Assembly: GCA_009775195.1 (NCBI GenBank)
Contig: VSPF01000033.1
Location: 1-19,190, forward strand
DNA length: 19,190 nt
DNA from: Muribaculaceae bacterium
GTDB lineage: Bacteria > Bacteroidota > Bacteroidia > Bacteroidales > Muribaculaceae
Reading direction: 5' to 3'
The stretch's first letter is position 1, and the number at the start of each line of letters is the position of its first letter. A program made the translations under genes and the position numbers. Positions 7,201-14,190 of the stretch are shown piece after piece. The notes beneath the pieces are model-generated. The model ran no database searches. It saw only the letters and a program-made list of their open reading frames with translations, and was not told the DNA's origin.

Positions 7201-9417
7201 ATGACCAACAAATACATTCTTGCAACGGTAATGTTGCTGGCGGCAGGTTATGTCAGTGCCCAAAATAAGCTGTCTCCTACCGCAATAACTCTGCTCGAAG
7301 AGTATAACGAGTCTCCTGTAAGTCGCGGCGAGGCTCCCGAGGTTTGTGCAATCGTGTCGCTCAACTCTGCTGACGACCTTACCGAGTTTGAAACTCTTGG
7401 TTTGGAAATCGAAGATGATAAAGACGGCATACTGCTCGTCCACATCCCCATGGACAGGGTTGAGGAGGTGGCAGCGATGAAATGTGTTAAAAGCATTTCG
7501 TTCGGCCAGCTTGCCCGACCTATGATGGATAAGGCGCGTGTGACTTCGAAAGTGTCGGCCGTTCAGGCCGGCGAAGGTTTGTCGAAAGCATATACTGGTG
7601 CAGGCGTTGTGACCGGTCTTTATGACACGGGTATCGATACCGACCATATCAATTTTACCGATGCAAGCGGCGAGACACGTATCATTGCAGCAGCGCGGGT
7701 GCAGAACGGTCGTCCTTCGAGTGGTGGCTTTACTACCGATAATAAGAATGAGACCCATGGCACTCATGTGCTCGGCATCATGGCCGGTAGCTATAATGGC
7801 AACGGCGATTATGCCGGTACGAACGGTAACGTGCCTTACTATGGCGTGGCAACCGGTTCTGATATTGTAGCCACTGCTGGCGAATTGTACGATGCCAACA
7901 TACTTCGCGGTGTACAGTATTGTATCGACGAGGCAAACGAGGTTGGAAAACCTGTTGTTGTAAATCTTTCGATTGGTTCAACAGTCGGTCCGCACGACGG
8001 CACCAGCGATTTCTGCCAGAAACTTGACAAGCATGGCGAAAATGCAATCATCGTAGTTGCGGCTGGTAACGAAGGAGCAATAAAGATGGGCGTGGGTAAG
8101 ACATTTACCTCGACAGATAAGACTCTGACAACTTCGGTATATCCAATTGATGCCCGCACTGGCAACAAGATTAATAATATATCGAAATGGAACGGAAATG
8201 CCCAATTCTACGCAAGCGATGACCGCCCGTTCAAGTTCCATATTGCTGTTATGGACCTCGATAAGCCCTCAAATCCGCTGGTGATAGACGAGTATGTAGT
8301 CGAGGCTTCGACTGCTGGTAAGAGTACATACGTCGGAGGTCGTCCTAATAACCTTGTTTCTTATCAACCCCTTCAAGATTTTGACTATGCTTGTAGTTCT
8401 GACAGCTATATGCAGGTGTTTACAAATGTCAATACGGCAAGCAACAGTTATTATGCCAATGTGAACTTCAACCTGTCGATGGCGCGCGAGAATGATGGTT
8501 GCGTTGTGGCATTTATAATAGAAGGCAACGAAGGTCAGACCGTGCGTGGCTATGTCAATTCGTCAGGCTCGTCGATAACTAATTATACCGGCCAGTTTAG
8601 CAACAGGGGTATAAGCCTTTGGGCAGACGGTGATACCAATGGTACTATCAACGATATGGCTTGCGGCAATAATGTGATTGTTGTTGGTTCGTACAACAGC
8701 CGTAATCGTTGGCCGTCTATTACCAGCAGCCGCGAGACAGGTTTCCCGGGCTATACTGTCGGTGACGTGAGCGATTTCTCTTCGTATGGTACACTTGCCG
8801 ACGGTCGTAACCTTCCCCATATCTGCGCTCCAGGTGCCTTTGTAGTTTCGTCATTCAGCAGTTATTATGTAGAGTCTCAGAACCCGTCATCAACCGACCT
8901 TGTGGCAAAAGTTTATGATGATGCGCTCGGTATCGACCACTACTGGGGACGTATGCAGGGTACTTCGATGGCTGCGCCTTATGCCGCCGGTGTGTTTGCC
9001 CTGTGGCTCGAGGCTAACCCCAACCTTGATGTGAATGCAATCCGCGACATTGCCCAGAAGACTGCGATTAAAGATTCCTATACCTCGCGAGGCGATGCAG
9101 TTAAGTGGGGTGCCGGCAAACTTGATGCCTACGAAGGCCTCAAGATGGCTCTAAGCTATCAGAGCTCGGTCGATGATGTCCTCGCCGAAAAGGCTATCAT
9201 CTACAACGAGGTCGCCAAGGGCGTTTACGACATCTTCGCCCAGGGGGCATCGACTGTATCTGCCTCCCTCTACGCGCTCAATGGCACCCAGGCTGCCGCC
9301 GCTACAGCAGTTGGCGAGAACTTGACTCTCAATGCCCAGGGCCTCACCTCCGGTGTGTATATCCTGCGTATCAATGCCGATGGCAACACCGAGACACACA
9401 AAGTGGTAGTGAAGTAA
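7201..9417 (+). CDS. Secreted subtilisin-like S8 serine protease with T9SS-like sorting domain
   Basis: A predicted extracellular or surface endopeptidase. Residues 1-20 are a signal peptide (cleavage at VSA/Q). About 22-120 look like a propeptide. The catalytic domain shows Asp142 (GLYDTGIDTDH), His186 (ETHGTHVLGIMAG), the oxyanion Asn290 (VVVAAGNEG) and Ser589 (MQGTSMAAPYAAG). Between Asn290 and Ser589 there is an extra beta-rich insert of roughly 180 residues (about 300-480), which makes the enzyme longer than classical subtilisins. The C-terminal 84 residues resemble a T9SS type A sorting domain (SASLYALNG, GLTSGVYILRI, HKVVVK), which would direct export across the outer membrane; whether this organism encodes a T9SS cannot be seen here. 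The gene has its own promoter and terminators on both sides, so it is next to, but not in, the susCD operon. It may produce peptides for that transporter. Confidence 0.95.
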   Translation: MTNKYILATVMLLAAGYVSAQNKLSPTAITLLEEYNESPVSRGEAPEVCAIVSLNSADDLTEFETLGLEIEDDKDGILLVHIPMDRVEEVAAMKCVKSISFGQLARPMMDKARVTSKVSAVQAGEGLSKAYTGAGVVTGLYDTGIDTDHINFTDASGETRIIAAARVQNGRPSSGGFTTDNKNETHGTHVLGIMAGSYNGNGDYAGTNGNVPYYGVATGSDIVATAGELYDANILRGVQYCIDEANEVGKPVVVNLSIGSTVGPHDGTSDFCQKLDKHGENAIIVVAAGNEGAIKMGVGKTFTSTDKTLTTSVYPIDARTGNKINNISKWNGNAQFYASDDRPFKFHIAVMDLDKPSNPLVIDEYVVEASTAGKSTYVGGRPNNLVSYQPLQDFDYACSSDSYMQVFTNVNTASNSYYANVNFNLSMARENDGCVVAFIIEGNEGQTVRGYVNSSGSSITNYTGQFSNRGISLWADGDTNGTINDMACGNNVIVVGSYNSRNRWPSITSSRETGFPGYTVGDVSDFSSYGTLADGRNLPHICAPGAFVVSSFSSYYVESQNPSSTDLVAKVYDDALGIDHYWGRMQGTSMAAPYAAGVFALWLEANPNLDVNAIRDIAQKTAIKDSYTSRGDAVKWGAGKLDAYEGLKMALSYQSSVDDVLAEKAIIYNEVAKGVYDIFAQGASTVSASLYALNGTQAAAATAVGENLTLNAQGLTSGVYILRINADGNTETHKVVVK

Positions 9418-9435
9418 ATATATCATATTGAATAC

Positions 9436-9470
9436 AAAAAATCGGGCTGCACATGCTGCCCGATTTTTTT
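9436..9470 (+). terminator. Intrinsic terminator of the S8 protease gene
   Basis: AAAAATCGGGC (9437-9447) pairs with GCCCGATTTTT (9458-9468), followed by further T's to 9470. The A-rich left arm means it could also work on the minus strand. It lies 19 bases after the protease stop. Confidence 0.9.
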
Positions 9471-9578
9471 ACGTCATAACAGCGTAAAGTGAGTCCGTGT
9501 CAAAATTAGAAGTCGTCGGAGACGACGCTTTCGTGGTTAACCCCGCCATCATTGGTGGGGTGCTAAACACCATCTGAT

Positions 9579-9599
9579 AAAAAAGACCTCGGAGAGGTC
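9579..9599 (-). terminator. Minus-strand terminator formed by inner hairpin H2
   Basis: Read on the minus strand, GACCTCTCCGAGGTC is followed at once by TTTTTT, a short but complete intrinsic terminator. It would stop transcription arriving from the DUF4923/dehydratase operon. Confidence 0.65.
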
Positions 9600-9626
9600 G
9601 CAAGCGGCATGTTATCAATCCTTTGC

Positions 9627-9645
9627 GTCCTCTCCGAGGACTTTT
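9627..9645 (+). terminator. Plus-strand terminator-like inner hairpin H3
   Basis: GTCCTCTCCGAGGAC (9627-9641) is followed by TTTT on the plus strand. With H2 it makes a back-to-back terminator pair in the middle of the nested element, able to block read-through from the protease side. Confidence 0.5.
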
Positions 9646-9770
9646 GTTCCTACTTTATTGTTGGTGCCCCCACCAATGATGGTGGGGTTAACCACAAGAG
9701 CGTCCTCTTCGAGGACTCCTGTCAACATCTTTTTTGAACTCGCACTTAGGTGTTTTGTGTGATGCAAGTT

Positions 9771-10439
9771 TTATTGTTTTAGCTTGTAGCCGATGTAGAT
9801 ACCGTCGTAGTTGTTGAGTATGGTGGAGAGGGTGGAGAGCGTCTTGATGTTGAGCTTCGATGATATTTTTGTGAGCATCTGGATTAGGCGCGTTGCATCG
9901 AAGGTGAGATTGAGAGTCTTGCCGGCCTTCGTTGCGTTAGCTTTCACCTTGCCAAGCGAAATCTTGCCGAATGCGTTGAAGTTGAATACGAGGCCGTTGT
10001 CTTCCTCGTCTTTCTCAACAGTGCCTTTGAGCACCAACAGGCCCATTTTGAGGGTGAAATTGTGGTCAGCGTCTACCGTGAGAGATGTGTTTGTGAAGCC
10101 GAGGCGCTGATAGTAGGGCGCGAGTTGGTTTTCGACCGCCGTAGCCGCGCCGGCACCGCCAATCTTCATCAGCGCGTTCTCGCTCTGAAAACTAACAGCA
10201 GGCGATGAATATGACCATGTGCCTACAAGGTCGTCGATAGAAAATTTATTGTTGGCAACCACGTTGCCGATAAGACTGCCCAGCGAACCGAGTACGCCCC
10301 CTGTCGACTGGCTGTCGCCGGTTGTGGAGGTGGTGTCGCCATTGAGTTTGCCAAGGTTGCCAAGAAGGTCCTTGGGGTCGAAGGCCGAGGCCGAAGCGGC
10401 CACCGAGGCCGCCAGGGCGCTTAGTATTATTTTTTTCAT
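9771..10439 (-). CDS. DUF4923-family exported protein
   Basis: A 222-residue protein of unknown function, recognised as a DUF4923-type protein common in Bacteroidales. Residues 1-19 are a signal peptide (cleavage at ASA/F). A low-complexity Gly/Ser/Thr linker covers about 30-55 (STTGDSQSTGGVLGSLGSL). The body starts with the family-like FSIDDLVGTWSYSSPAV (about 66-82) and continues as alternating beta strands, suggesting a lipocalin-like or barrel-like fold. There are no catalytic motifs and no lipobox, so it is probably periplasmic or loosely outer-membrane-associated. Its ATG overlaps the stop codon of the upstream dehydratase (ATGA, 4-base overlap), so the two are translationally coupled. 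The nested palindromic element lies directly downstream. Confidence 0.85.
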   Translation of the reverse strand: MKKIILSALAASVAASASAFDPKDLLGNLGKLNGDTTSTTGDSQSTGGVLGSLGSLIGNVVANNKFSIDDLVGTWSYSSPAVSFQSENALMKIGGAGAATAVENQLAPYYQRLGFTNTSLTVDADHNFTLKMGLLVLKGTVEKDEEDNGLVFNFNAFGKISLGKVKANATKAGKTLNLTFDATRLIQMLTKISSKLNIKTLSTLSTILNNYDGIYIGYKLKQ

Positions 10440-12457
10440 TTTGTTGCTTGTGCTAATGGCGACACGGCCACCTCTATTTCGTGCATGTCGGTTGCCTCGT
10501 CGTGTTTGATTTCTGCGTCGACTTCGGCCCAGCGCGAGTTGTTCGATTTATATTCGGGCACGATGTGCTTCATCTCTACCACGATGTCGTGTGCGAAGCC
10601 GCCGTCGAGCGCCTTGTGGAGTCGTTCGAGGTGGTTGAGTACGTCGGCGTAGTCGTAGGTGCGCACACGCGCAATCATAATCTTTTTGTGATGCGTGGGC
10701 AGTGTGTGCTCTTTCTCGTTGAGCAGCTCTTCGTAGAGCTTCTCGCCAGGGCGCAGGCCGGTCTCTACAATCTCGATGTCGTCGCCAGGGCGCAGGCCCG
10801 AGAGGTTAATCATCCTTACGGCAAGGTCCCAGATTTTGACAGGCTGGCCCATGTCGAAGACGAATATTTCGCCGCCACGGCCCATGCAGCCGGCCTCGAG
10901 CACGAGCGAACAAGCCTCCGGGATAGTCATGAAGTAGCGTATGATGTCGCGGTGCGTGATTGTCACGGGACCGCCTTGCTCGATTTGCTTGCGGAAGAGG
11001 GGGATTACCGAGCCGTTGCTGCCAAGCACGTTGCCAAAACGGGTGGTGATAAACTGGGTCGTAGGCTCGTCGGTCTGACGGCGCTGGTGGAAGAAGAGCG
11101 ACTGCACGTAGATTTCGGCAATACGCTTCGACGCGCCCATCACGTTTGTGGGGTTGACAGCCTTGTCGGTCGAAATCATCACGAATTTTTCGACACCGAA
11201 TTTGACCGACAGGTCGGCGATATTCTTTGTGCCGAATACGTTGGTCAGAATTGCCTCCTGGGGGTTGCGTTCCATCATCGGCACGTGCTTGTAGGCGGCA
11301 GCGTGGAATACGTAGCGCGGATGGTATTTCTGGAAGGCGTGTTCCATGCGGTCGTGGTTTGCCACGTCGCCGATAAAGAGGTGTATTTTGATGTCGGGGA
11401 ATTTCTGCTCCATTTCGAGCTGCATGTCGTGCATGGGCGTCTCGGCTTGGTCGAGCAAGATAATGTCGCTGGCCTTCATTGCTGCCACCTGGCGCACAAT
11501 CTCGCTGCCGATTGAGCCGGCCGCGCCTGTAATCATGACCACCTGGCCGCGAATTACGTTGCGTATGGCCTGGTTTTCGGTGTGTATGGGTTCGCGGCCC
11601 AGCAGGTCTTCGATGCGGATATCGTGTACGTGGGTCGATATGGTCGGCATAGACTTGCTGTTGATGTCAAACTCCTCAACCTGGTTGAGCATGAGCAGGT
11701 GTATGCGGTTCTTGAGGAAGACGTCGGCCGTGCCCGAGCGCATCAGTTCGAGCTGTGTCGACAGGAAAAGCAGGGTGTCGCACTTGTAATACTCGAAGAT
11801 TTCGGCCACGGTGTCGGGGTTGTAGGGTAGCACGGGTATGCCGTTGACATAGCTGTCGGGAGTCTTTGATGCCAGGCTGAGCAGCGCAACCGGGTCGAAG
11901 CGGCCCCCGAACTCGCTCTTTAGGGCCGAGGCCAGGAAGAACGAGTTGATAGCAGAGCCGAGAACTATAACTCGTTTCTTGCTCTGGCTGACACCCGATA
12001 CAAGAAGGTAAAAATACTTGATAGACAGTCGCATGAGTAACATCAAGGCGAAAGCCATCAGACCAACCACTATGATATTCCAGATGCTGAAATACATGTA
12101 GCCGACGGTGAAGTAGGTAGTCAGCGAAACAAACGACAATACAACCGATGCCGTAATAATCAGCATCACGAGTTTGTAGGTGTCCTCGATAACTGAGAGG
12201 CGAATTATATACTTGCTTGTGCCCAGGAAGTATGCCAGGACTGCGTAGGTGACAAATTCGAAGAGAGCCCTTGCCAGCGGCGTGTAGATGAATGATGAGC
12301 CATAAGTGTGGTGTGTGCCAAACGCGAAGGTCAAAGCACAGCTAAATGCTATCAAAAGTAAATCGGCAATGTAGACCATCCACTTCGGGGTAGGCTTGGC
12401 TATAAAGGATTGCACGATGCCGGAATTAGCAAGAGCCTTAAGCAATTTCTTTTTCAT
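10436..12457 (-). CDS. Membrane-bound nucleotide-sugar 4,6-dehydratase (CapD/WbpM/PglF type)
   Basis: Predicted to convert a UDP-HexNAc (usually UDP-GlcNAc) to a 4-keto-6-deoxy sugar, an early step toward deoxy-amino sugars of O-antigen, capsule or protein glycans. Four membrane helices lie in residues 26-150. A first Rossmann-like domain starts at KKRVIVLGSA (160-169). The catalytic dehydratase domain has the NAD-binding TGAAGSIGSE (310-319) and a Met440/Lys444 pair (NVMGASKR), matching the Ser-Met-Lys form of the active site known from WbpM in place of the usual Tyr. The 673-residue length is typical. I chose the ATG at 12457: a promoter at 12535-12566 would start transcription near 12529, downstream of the alternative ATG at 12565, and the 36 extra residues are not family-like. 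It overlaps the DUF4923 gene by 4 bases. Confidence 0.93.
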   Translation of the reverse strand: MKKKLLKALANSGIVQSFIAKPTPKWMVYIADLLLIAFSCALTFAFGTHHTYGSSFIYTPLARALFEFVTYAVLAYFLGTSKYIIRLSVIEDTYKLVMLIITASVVLSFVSLTTYFTVGYMYFSIWNIIVVGLMAFALMLLMRLSIKYFYLLVSGVSQSKKRVIVLGSAINSFFLASALKSEFGGRFDPVALLSLASKTPDSYVNGIPVLPYNPDTVAEIFEYYKCDTLLFLSTQLELMRSGTADVFLKNRIHLLMLNQVEEFDINSKSMPTISTHVHDIRIEDLLGREPIHTENQAIRNVIRGQVVMITGAAGSIGSEIVRQVAAMKASDIILLDQAETPMHDMQLEMEQKFPDIKIHLFIGDVANHDRMEHAFQKYHPRYVFHAAAYKHVPMMERNPQEAILTNVFGTKNIADLSVKFGVEKFVMISTDKAVNPTNVMGASKRIAEIYVQSLFFHQRRQTDEPTTQFITTRFGNVLGSNGSVIPLFRKQIEQGGPVTITHRDIIRYFMTIPEACSLVLEAGCMGRGGEIFVFDMGQPVKIWDLAVRMINLSGLRPGDDIEIVETGLRPGEKLYEELLNEKEHTLPTHHKKIMIARVRTYDYADVLNHLERLHKALDGGFAHDIVVEMKHIVPEYKSNNSRWAEVDAEIKHDEATDMHEIEVAVSPLAQATK

Positions 12458-12534
12458 CAGGAACCTGTTGGTTATATTGTCATGAAAAATTGGTCTTATA
12501 GGAAAGTGTATGTATCGAACTCCCAATATTTTTG

Positions 12535-12566
12535 CAAAGTTACCTAATATTTGCGTAAATTGCAAA
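12535..12566 (-). promoter_or_regulatory. Promoter of the dehydratase/DUF4923 operon
   Basis: On the minus strand TTTG (12566-12563) and TAACTTTG (12542-12535) are 20 bases apart, an exact Bacteroidetes -33/-7 pair. The predicted start near 12529 gives a leader of about 70 bases and decides the start codon of the dehydratase. Confidence 0.85.
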
Positions 12567-12578
12567 CTTTAGTCCTGG

Positions 12579-12598
12579 TTCATTTTAGTTCATTTTAG
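12579..12598. repeat. Tandem 10-mer pair
   Basis: TTCATTTTAG occurs twice without a gap (12579-12588 and 12589-12598), just upstream of the -33 element of the dehydratase promoter and after the queG stop. It might be a regulator site or a small chance duplication. Confidence 0.45.
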
Positions 12599-12652
12599 TC
12601 CAATTGTCAAACGACTATGGGCCAATGCAATTTATGGACTATAGACCAACGT

Positions 12653-13537
12653 TTATTTTTCTGCATTACGCTGTAGGCCTGCGAGTTTTGCACGTTTTAC
12701 GGCACTATGGGTGAAAACTGATGAGAATTGGGCCTGTGTCATATCGCAGATTGCTTTTCGAGTCAGGTCTTGTATCGACGGGCGTGGACGGAACTCCGGC
12801 AGGGCGTTGGCAGCGTGGCGGTTGTGCGGGCACACATCCTGGCATATATCGCAGCCGTATATGCGGCCAGGCAGCGCGACCCATGCCGGGAGCTCCCCGC
12901 GATGCTCGATGGTCAGATATGACAGGCAGCGGCTACAGTTTATCGACCCCTTGCCGTCGAGGGCTTGGCCGGGGCATGCCTTGACGCAGGCTCCGCACCG
13001 TCCGCAGTCGCCAGGCAGTGGTGTGCCGTAATCGGCCGGGGCGGTCCATAATATTTCGGCAAGGAAGACCTTCGACCCTATGCTGGGTACTATTAGCTGG
13101 TTGTTGAGGCCGATAAGGCCAAGGCCGGCGCGCCACGCCCAATAGCGCTCCCGCAGGGGTGCTGTGTCGACGCAAATGCGCGTTTGTGAGCCGGGTGCGA
13201 GGGCCTGCATCTTTTCAGCAACTGGTGTAAGGCGGCGGCGTAACACTTCGTGATAATCGTCACCGACAGCATAGTCGGCAAAGAGGTCGCTCCTGTTATC
13301 ACGGCTTTGTGCGTAGGGAAAGGCGCAGCAGAGGATAGAACGTGCCCCGTCGAGCAGCATGGCAGGGTCGCGGCGTATGTCGCCGTAGCGTTCCATGTAT
13401 TCCATGCCGGCGTGTGCCCCCCTGCCGAGCCAGGAGTTATATAGAGTTACATGCTCGTCGTCTACCGTTACACAGGGTGCGAAAGCCGCCGCCACTGCCC
13501 CGGCGTCGAGGGCGCATTGTATCACTTTGCCTGTCAT
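12653..13537 (-). CDS. queG: Epoxyqueuosine reductase QueG
   Basis: Catalyses the last step of queuosine synthesis in tRNA: cobalamin-dependent reduction of epoxyqueuosine to queuosine at the wobble base of GUN anticodons. The two [4Fe-4S] cluster motifs are present: CGRCGACVKACP (Cys178, 181, 184, 188) and, further on, Cys201/204 (CSRC) plus GCDICQDVCP (Cys229, 232, 236). The segment CVDTAPLRER (122-131) carries the conserved Asp124 next to the active site, and GLGLIGLNNQL (138-148) is typical. At 294 residues it lacks the C-terminal extension of the 379-residue E. coli enzyme, as is common for Bacteroidetes versions. It starts 18 bases after the deacetylase stop and is the last gene of the minus-strand operon; the functional link to the neighbours is unclear and may only be co-transcription. 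Confidence 0.95.
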   Translation of the reverse strand: MTGKVIQCALDAGAVAAAFAPCVTVDDEHVTLYNSWLGRGAHAGMEYMERYGDIRRDPAMLLDGARSILCCAFPYAQSRDNRSDLFADYAVGDDYHEVLRRRLTPVAEKMQALAPGSQTRICVDTAPLRERYWAWRAGLGLIGLNNQLIVPSIGSKVFLAEILWTAPADYGTPLPGDCGRCGACVKACPGQALDGKGSINCSRCLSYLTIEHRGELPAWVALPGRIYGCDICQDVCPHNRHAANALPEFRPRPSIQDLTRKAICDMTQAQFSSVFTHSAVKRAKLAGLQRNAEK

Positions 13538-13555
13538 TATTCGGCCAGTGGCGGA

Positions 13556-14176
13556 CTACATGGGTATTGGTTGGAATTCGTATCCCTGTTCGAGCAACCA
13601 TTCTATGGCCCTTGGCAGAGCCTGGCGCATGTTGTCGCCGGCTTTGATAGAGTCGTGGAATACGATGATTGAGCCGTTTCGGGCATATCGGCGCACATTG
13701 TCGAATACCTCGTCGGGTGTCAGCTTTTTCGAATAGTCGCGTGTCACGAGGTCGTACATCACGATGTTGAAATGCTCCTTCAGTGCCGCAGCCTGTTTCC
13801 AACGCAGCAAGCCGTGAGGCGGCCTGAAGAGGGTGCTGTCGATAAGTTTGTCGGCTTCGGCAACGTCGCGCAGGTAGCGCACGGCGCGTACCTTCATGCC
13901 CTGCAGGTGGTGCATGGTGTGGTTGCCGTAGCTGTGGCCTCGCCGGCGTACTTCGTCGAGTAGTTCAGGATGTCGGCGCACGTTGTCTCCGACCATAAAG
14001 AATGTGGCCTTGATGCCGTAGCGGTCGAGCACATCGAGCACCCACGGGGTTTGCTCGGGTATGGGCCCGTCGTCAAAGGTGAGATATACCACCGGCCTTC
14101 CCCCCCGGCGTTTGATGCGCCAGACGGCCTCGGGGAAAAGCAGGCGGTAGAGCAGTGGTGGCTGTTCGATTAGCAT
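13556..14176 (-). CDS. Polysaccharide deacetylase, NodB/CE4 family
   Basis: A metal-dependent N- or O-deacetylase predicted to act on an acetylated sugar such as peptidoglycan, a surface polysaccharide or a lipid-linked glycan. The five CE4 motifs are recognisable: TFDDGP with Asp35/Asp36; HSYGNHTMHH with metal-binding His86 and His90; FRPPHG with Arg118; YDLVTRDY with Asp147; and VFHDS with His174. The short 206-residue length means it is little more than the catalytic domain. No signal peptide or clear membrane anchor is visible, so action on a cytoplasmic or membrane-associated precursor is possible. It lies 14 bases after the DUF2723 stop and 18 bases before queG. Substrate is unknown. 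Confidence 0.92.
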   Translation of the reverse strand: MLIEQPPLLYRLLFPEAVWRIKRRGGRPVVYLTFDDGPIPEQTPWVLDVLDRYGIKATFFMVGDNVRRHPELLDEVRRRGHSYGNHTMHHLQGMKVRAVRYLRDVAEADKLIDSTLFRPPHGLLRWKQAAALKEHFNIVMYDLVTRDYSKKLTPDEVFDNVRRYARNGSIIVFHDSIKAGDNMRQALPRAIEWLLEQGYEFQPIPM

Positions 14177-14190
14177 TACAGTCTCAGACT

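Larger units (their letters stand above)
9511..9717. repeat. Nested palindromic element of six hairpins (REP/MITE-like)
   Basis: A symmetrical structure between two converging genes. Six short hairpins lie in order: H1 GTCGTC-gga-GACGAC (9512-9526), P1 CCCCGCCA-tcat-TGGTGGGG (9541-9560), H2 GACCTC-gga-GAGGTC (9585-9599), H3 GTCCTC-tcc-GAGGAC (9627-9641), P2 CCCCACCA-atga-TGGTGGGG (9668-9687), H4 GTCCTC-ttc-GAGGAC (9702-9716). The left half (9511-9560) and right half (9668-9717) are also inverted copies of each other over about 50 bases, sharing GTGGTTAACCCC. H1/H4 and H2/H3 differ by paired changes that keep each hairpin intact. There is no open reading frame inside. It resembles REP/BIME or MITE-type elements in form; I recognise no named family. 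Confidence 0.85.

Noticed and set aside
9511..9717. CRISPR array or tRNA/ncRNA gene
   Set aside because: Repeat units are palindromic, inverted and too few, with no regular spacers, and no cloverleaf or known RNA motif was recognised.
10481..11515. Long plus-strand reading frame (344 codons) opposite the dehydratase
   Set aside because: It lies entirely antisense to a well-conserved gene, shows no family features and is explained by codon bias of the real gene. The same holds for the minus-strand frame at 401-1135 opposite the nuclease.
12458..12565. Upstream ATG giving a 709-residue dehydratase
   Set aside because: The best promoter starts transcription downstream of that ATG, and the extra 36 residues are not family-like.
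12598..12639. Imperfect hairpin GTCCAATTG/CAATTTATGGAC as queG operon terminator
   Set aside because: The stem has a 3-base bulge, a loop of about 20 bases and no T run on the minus strand.
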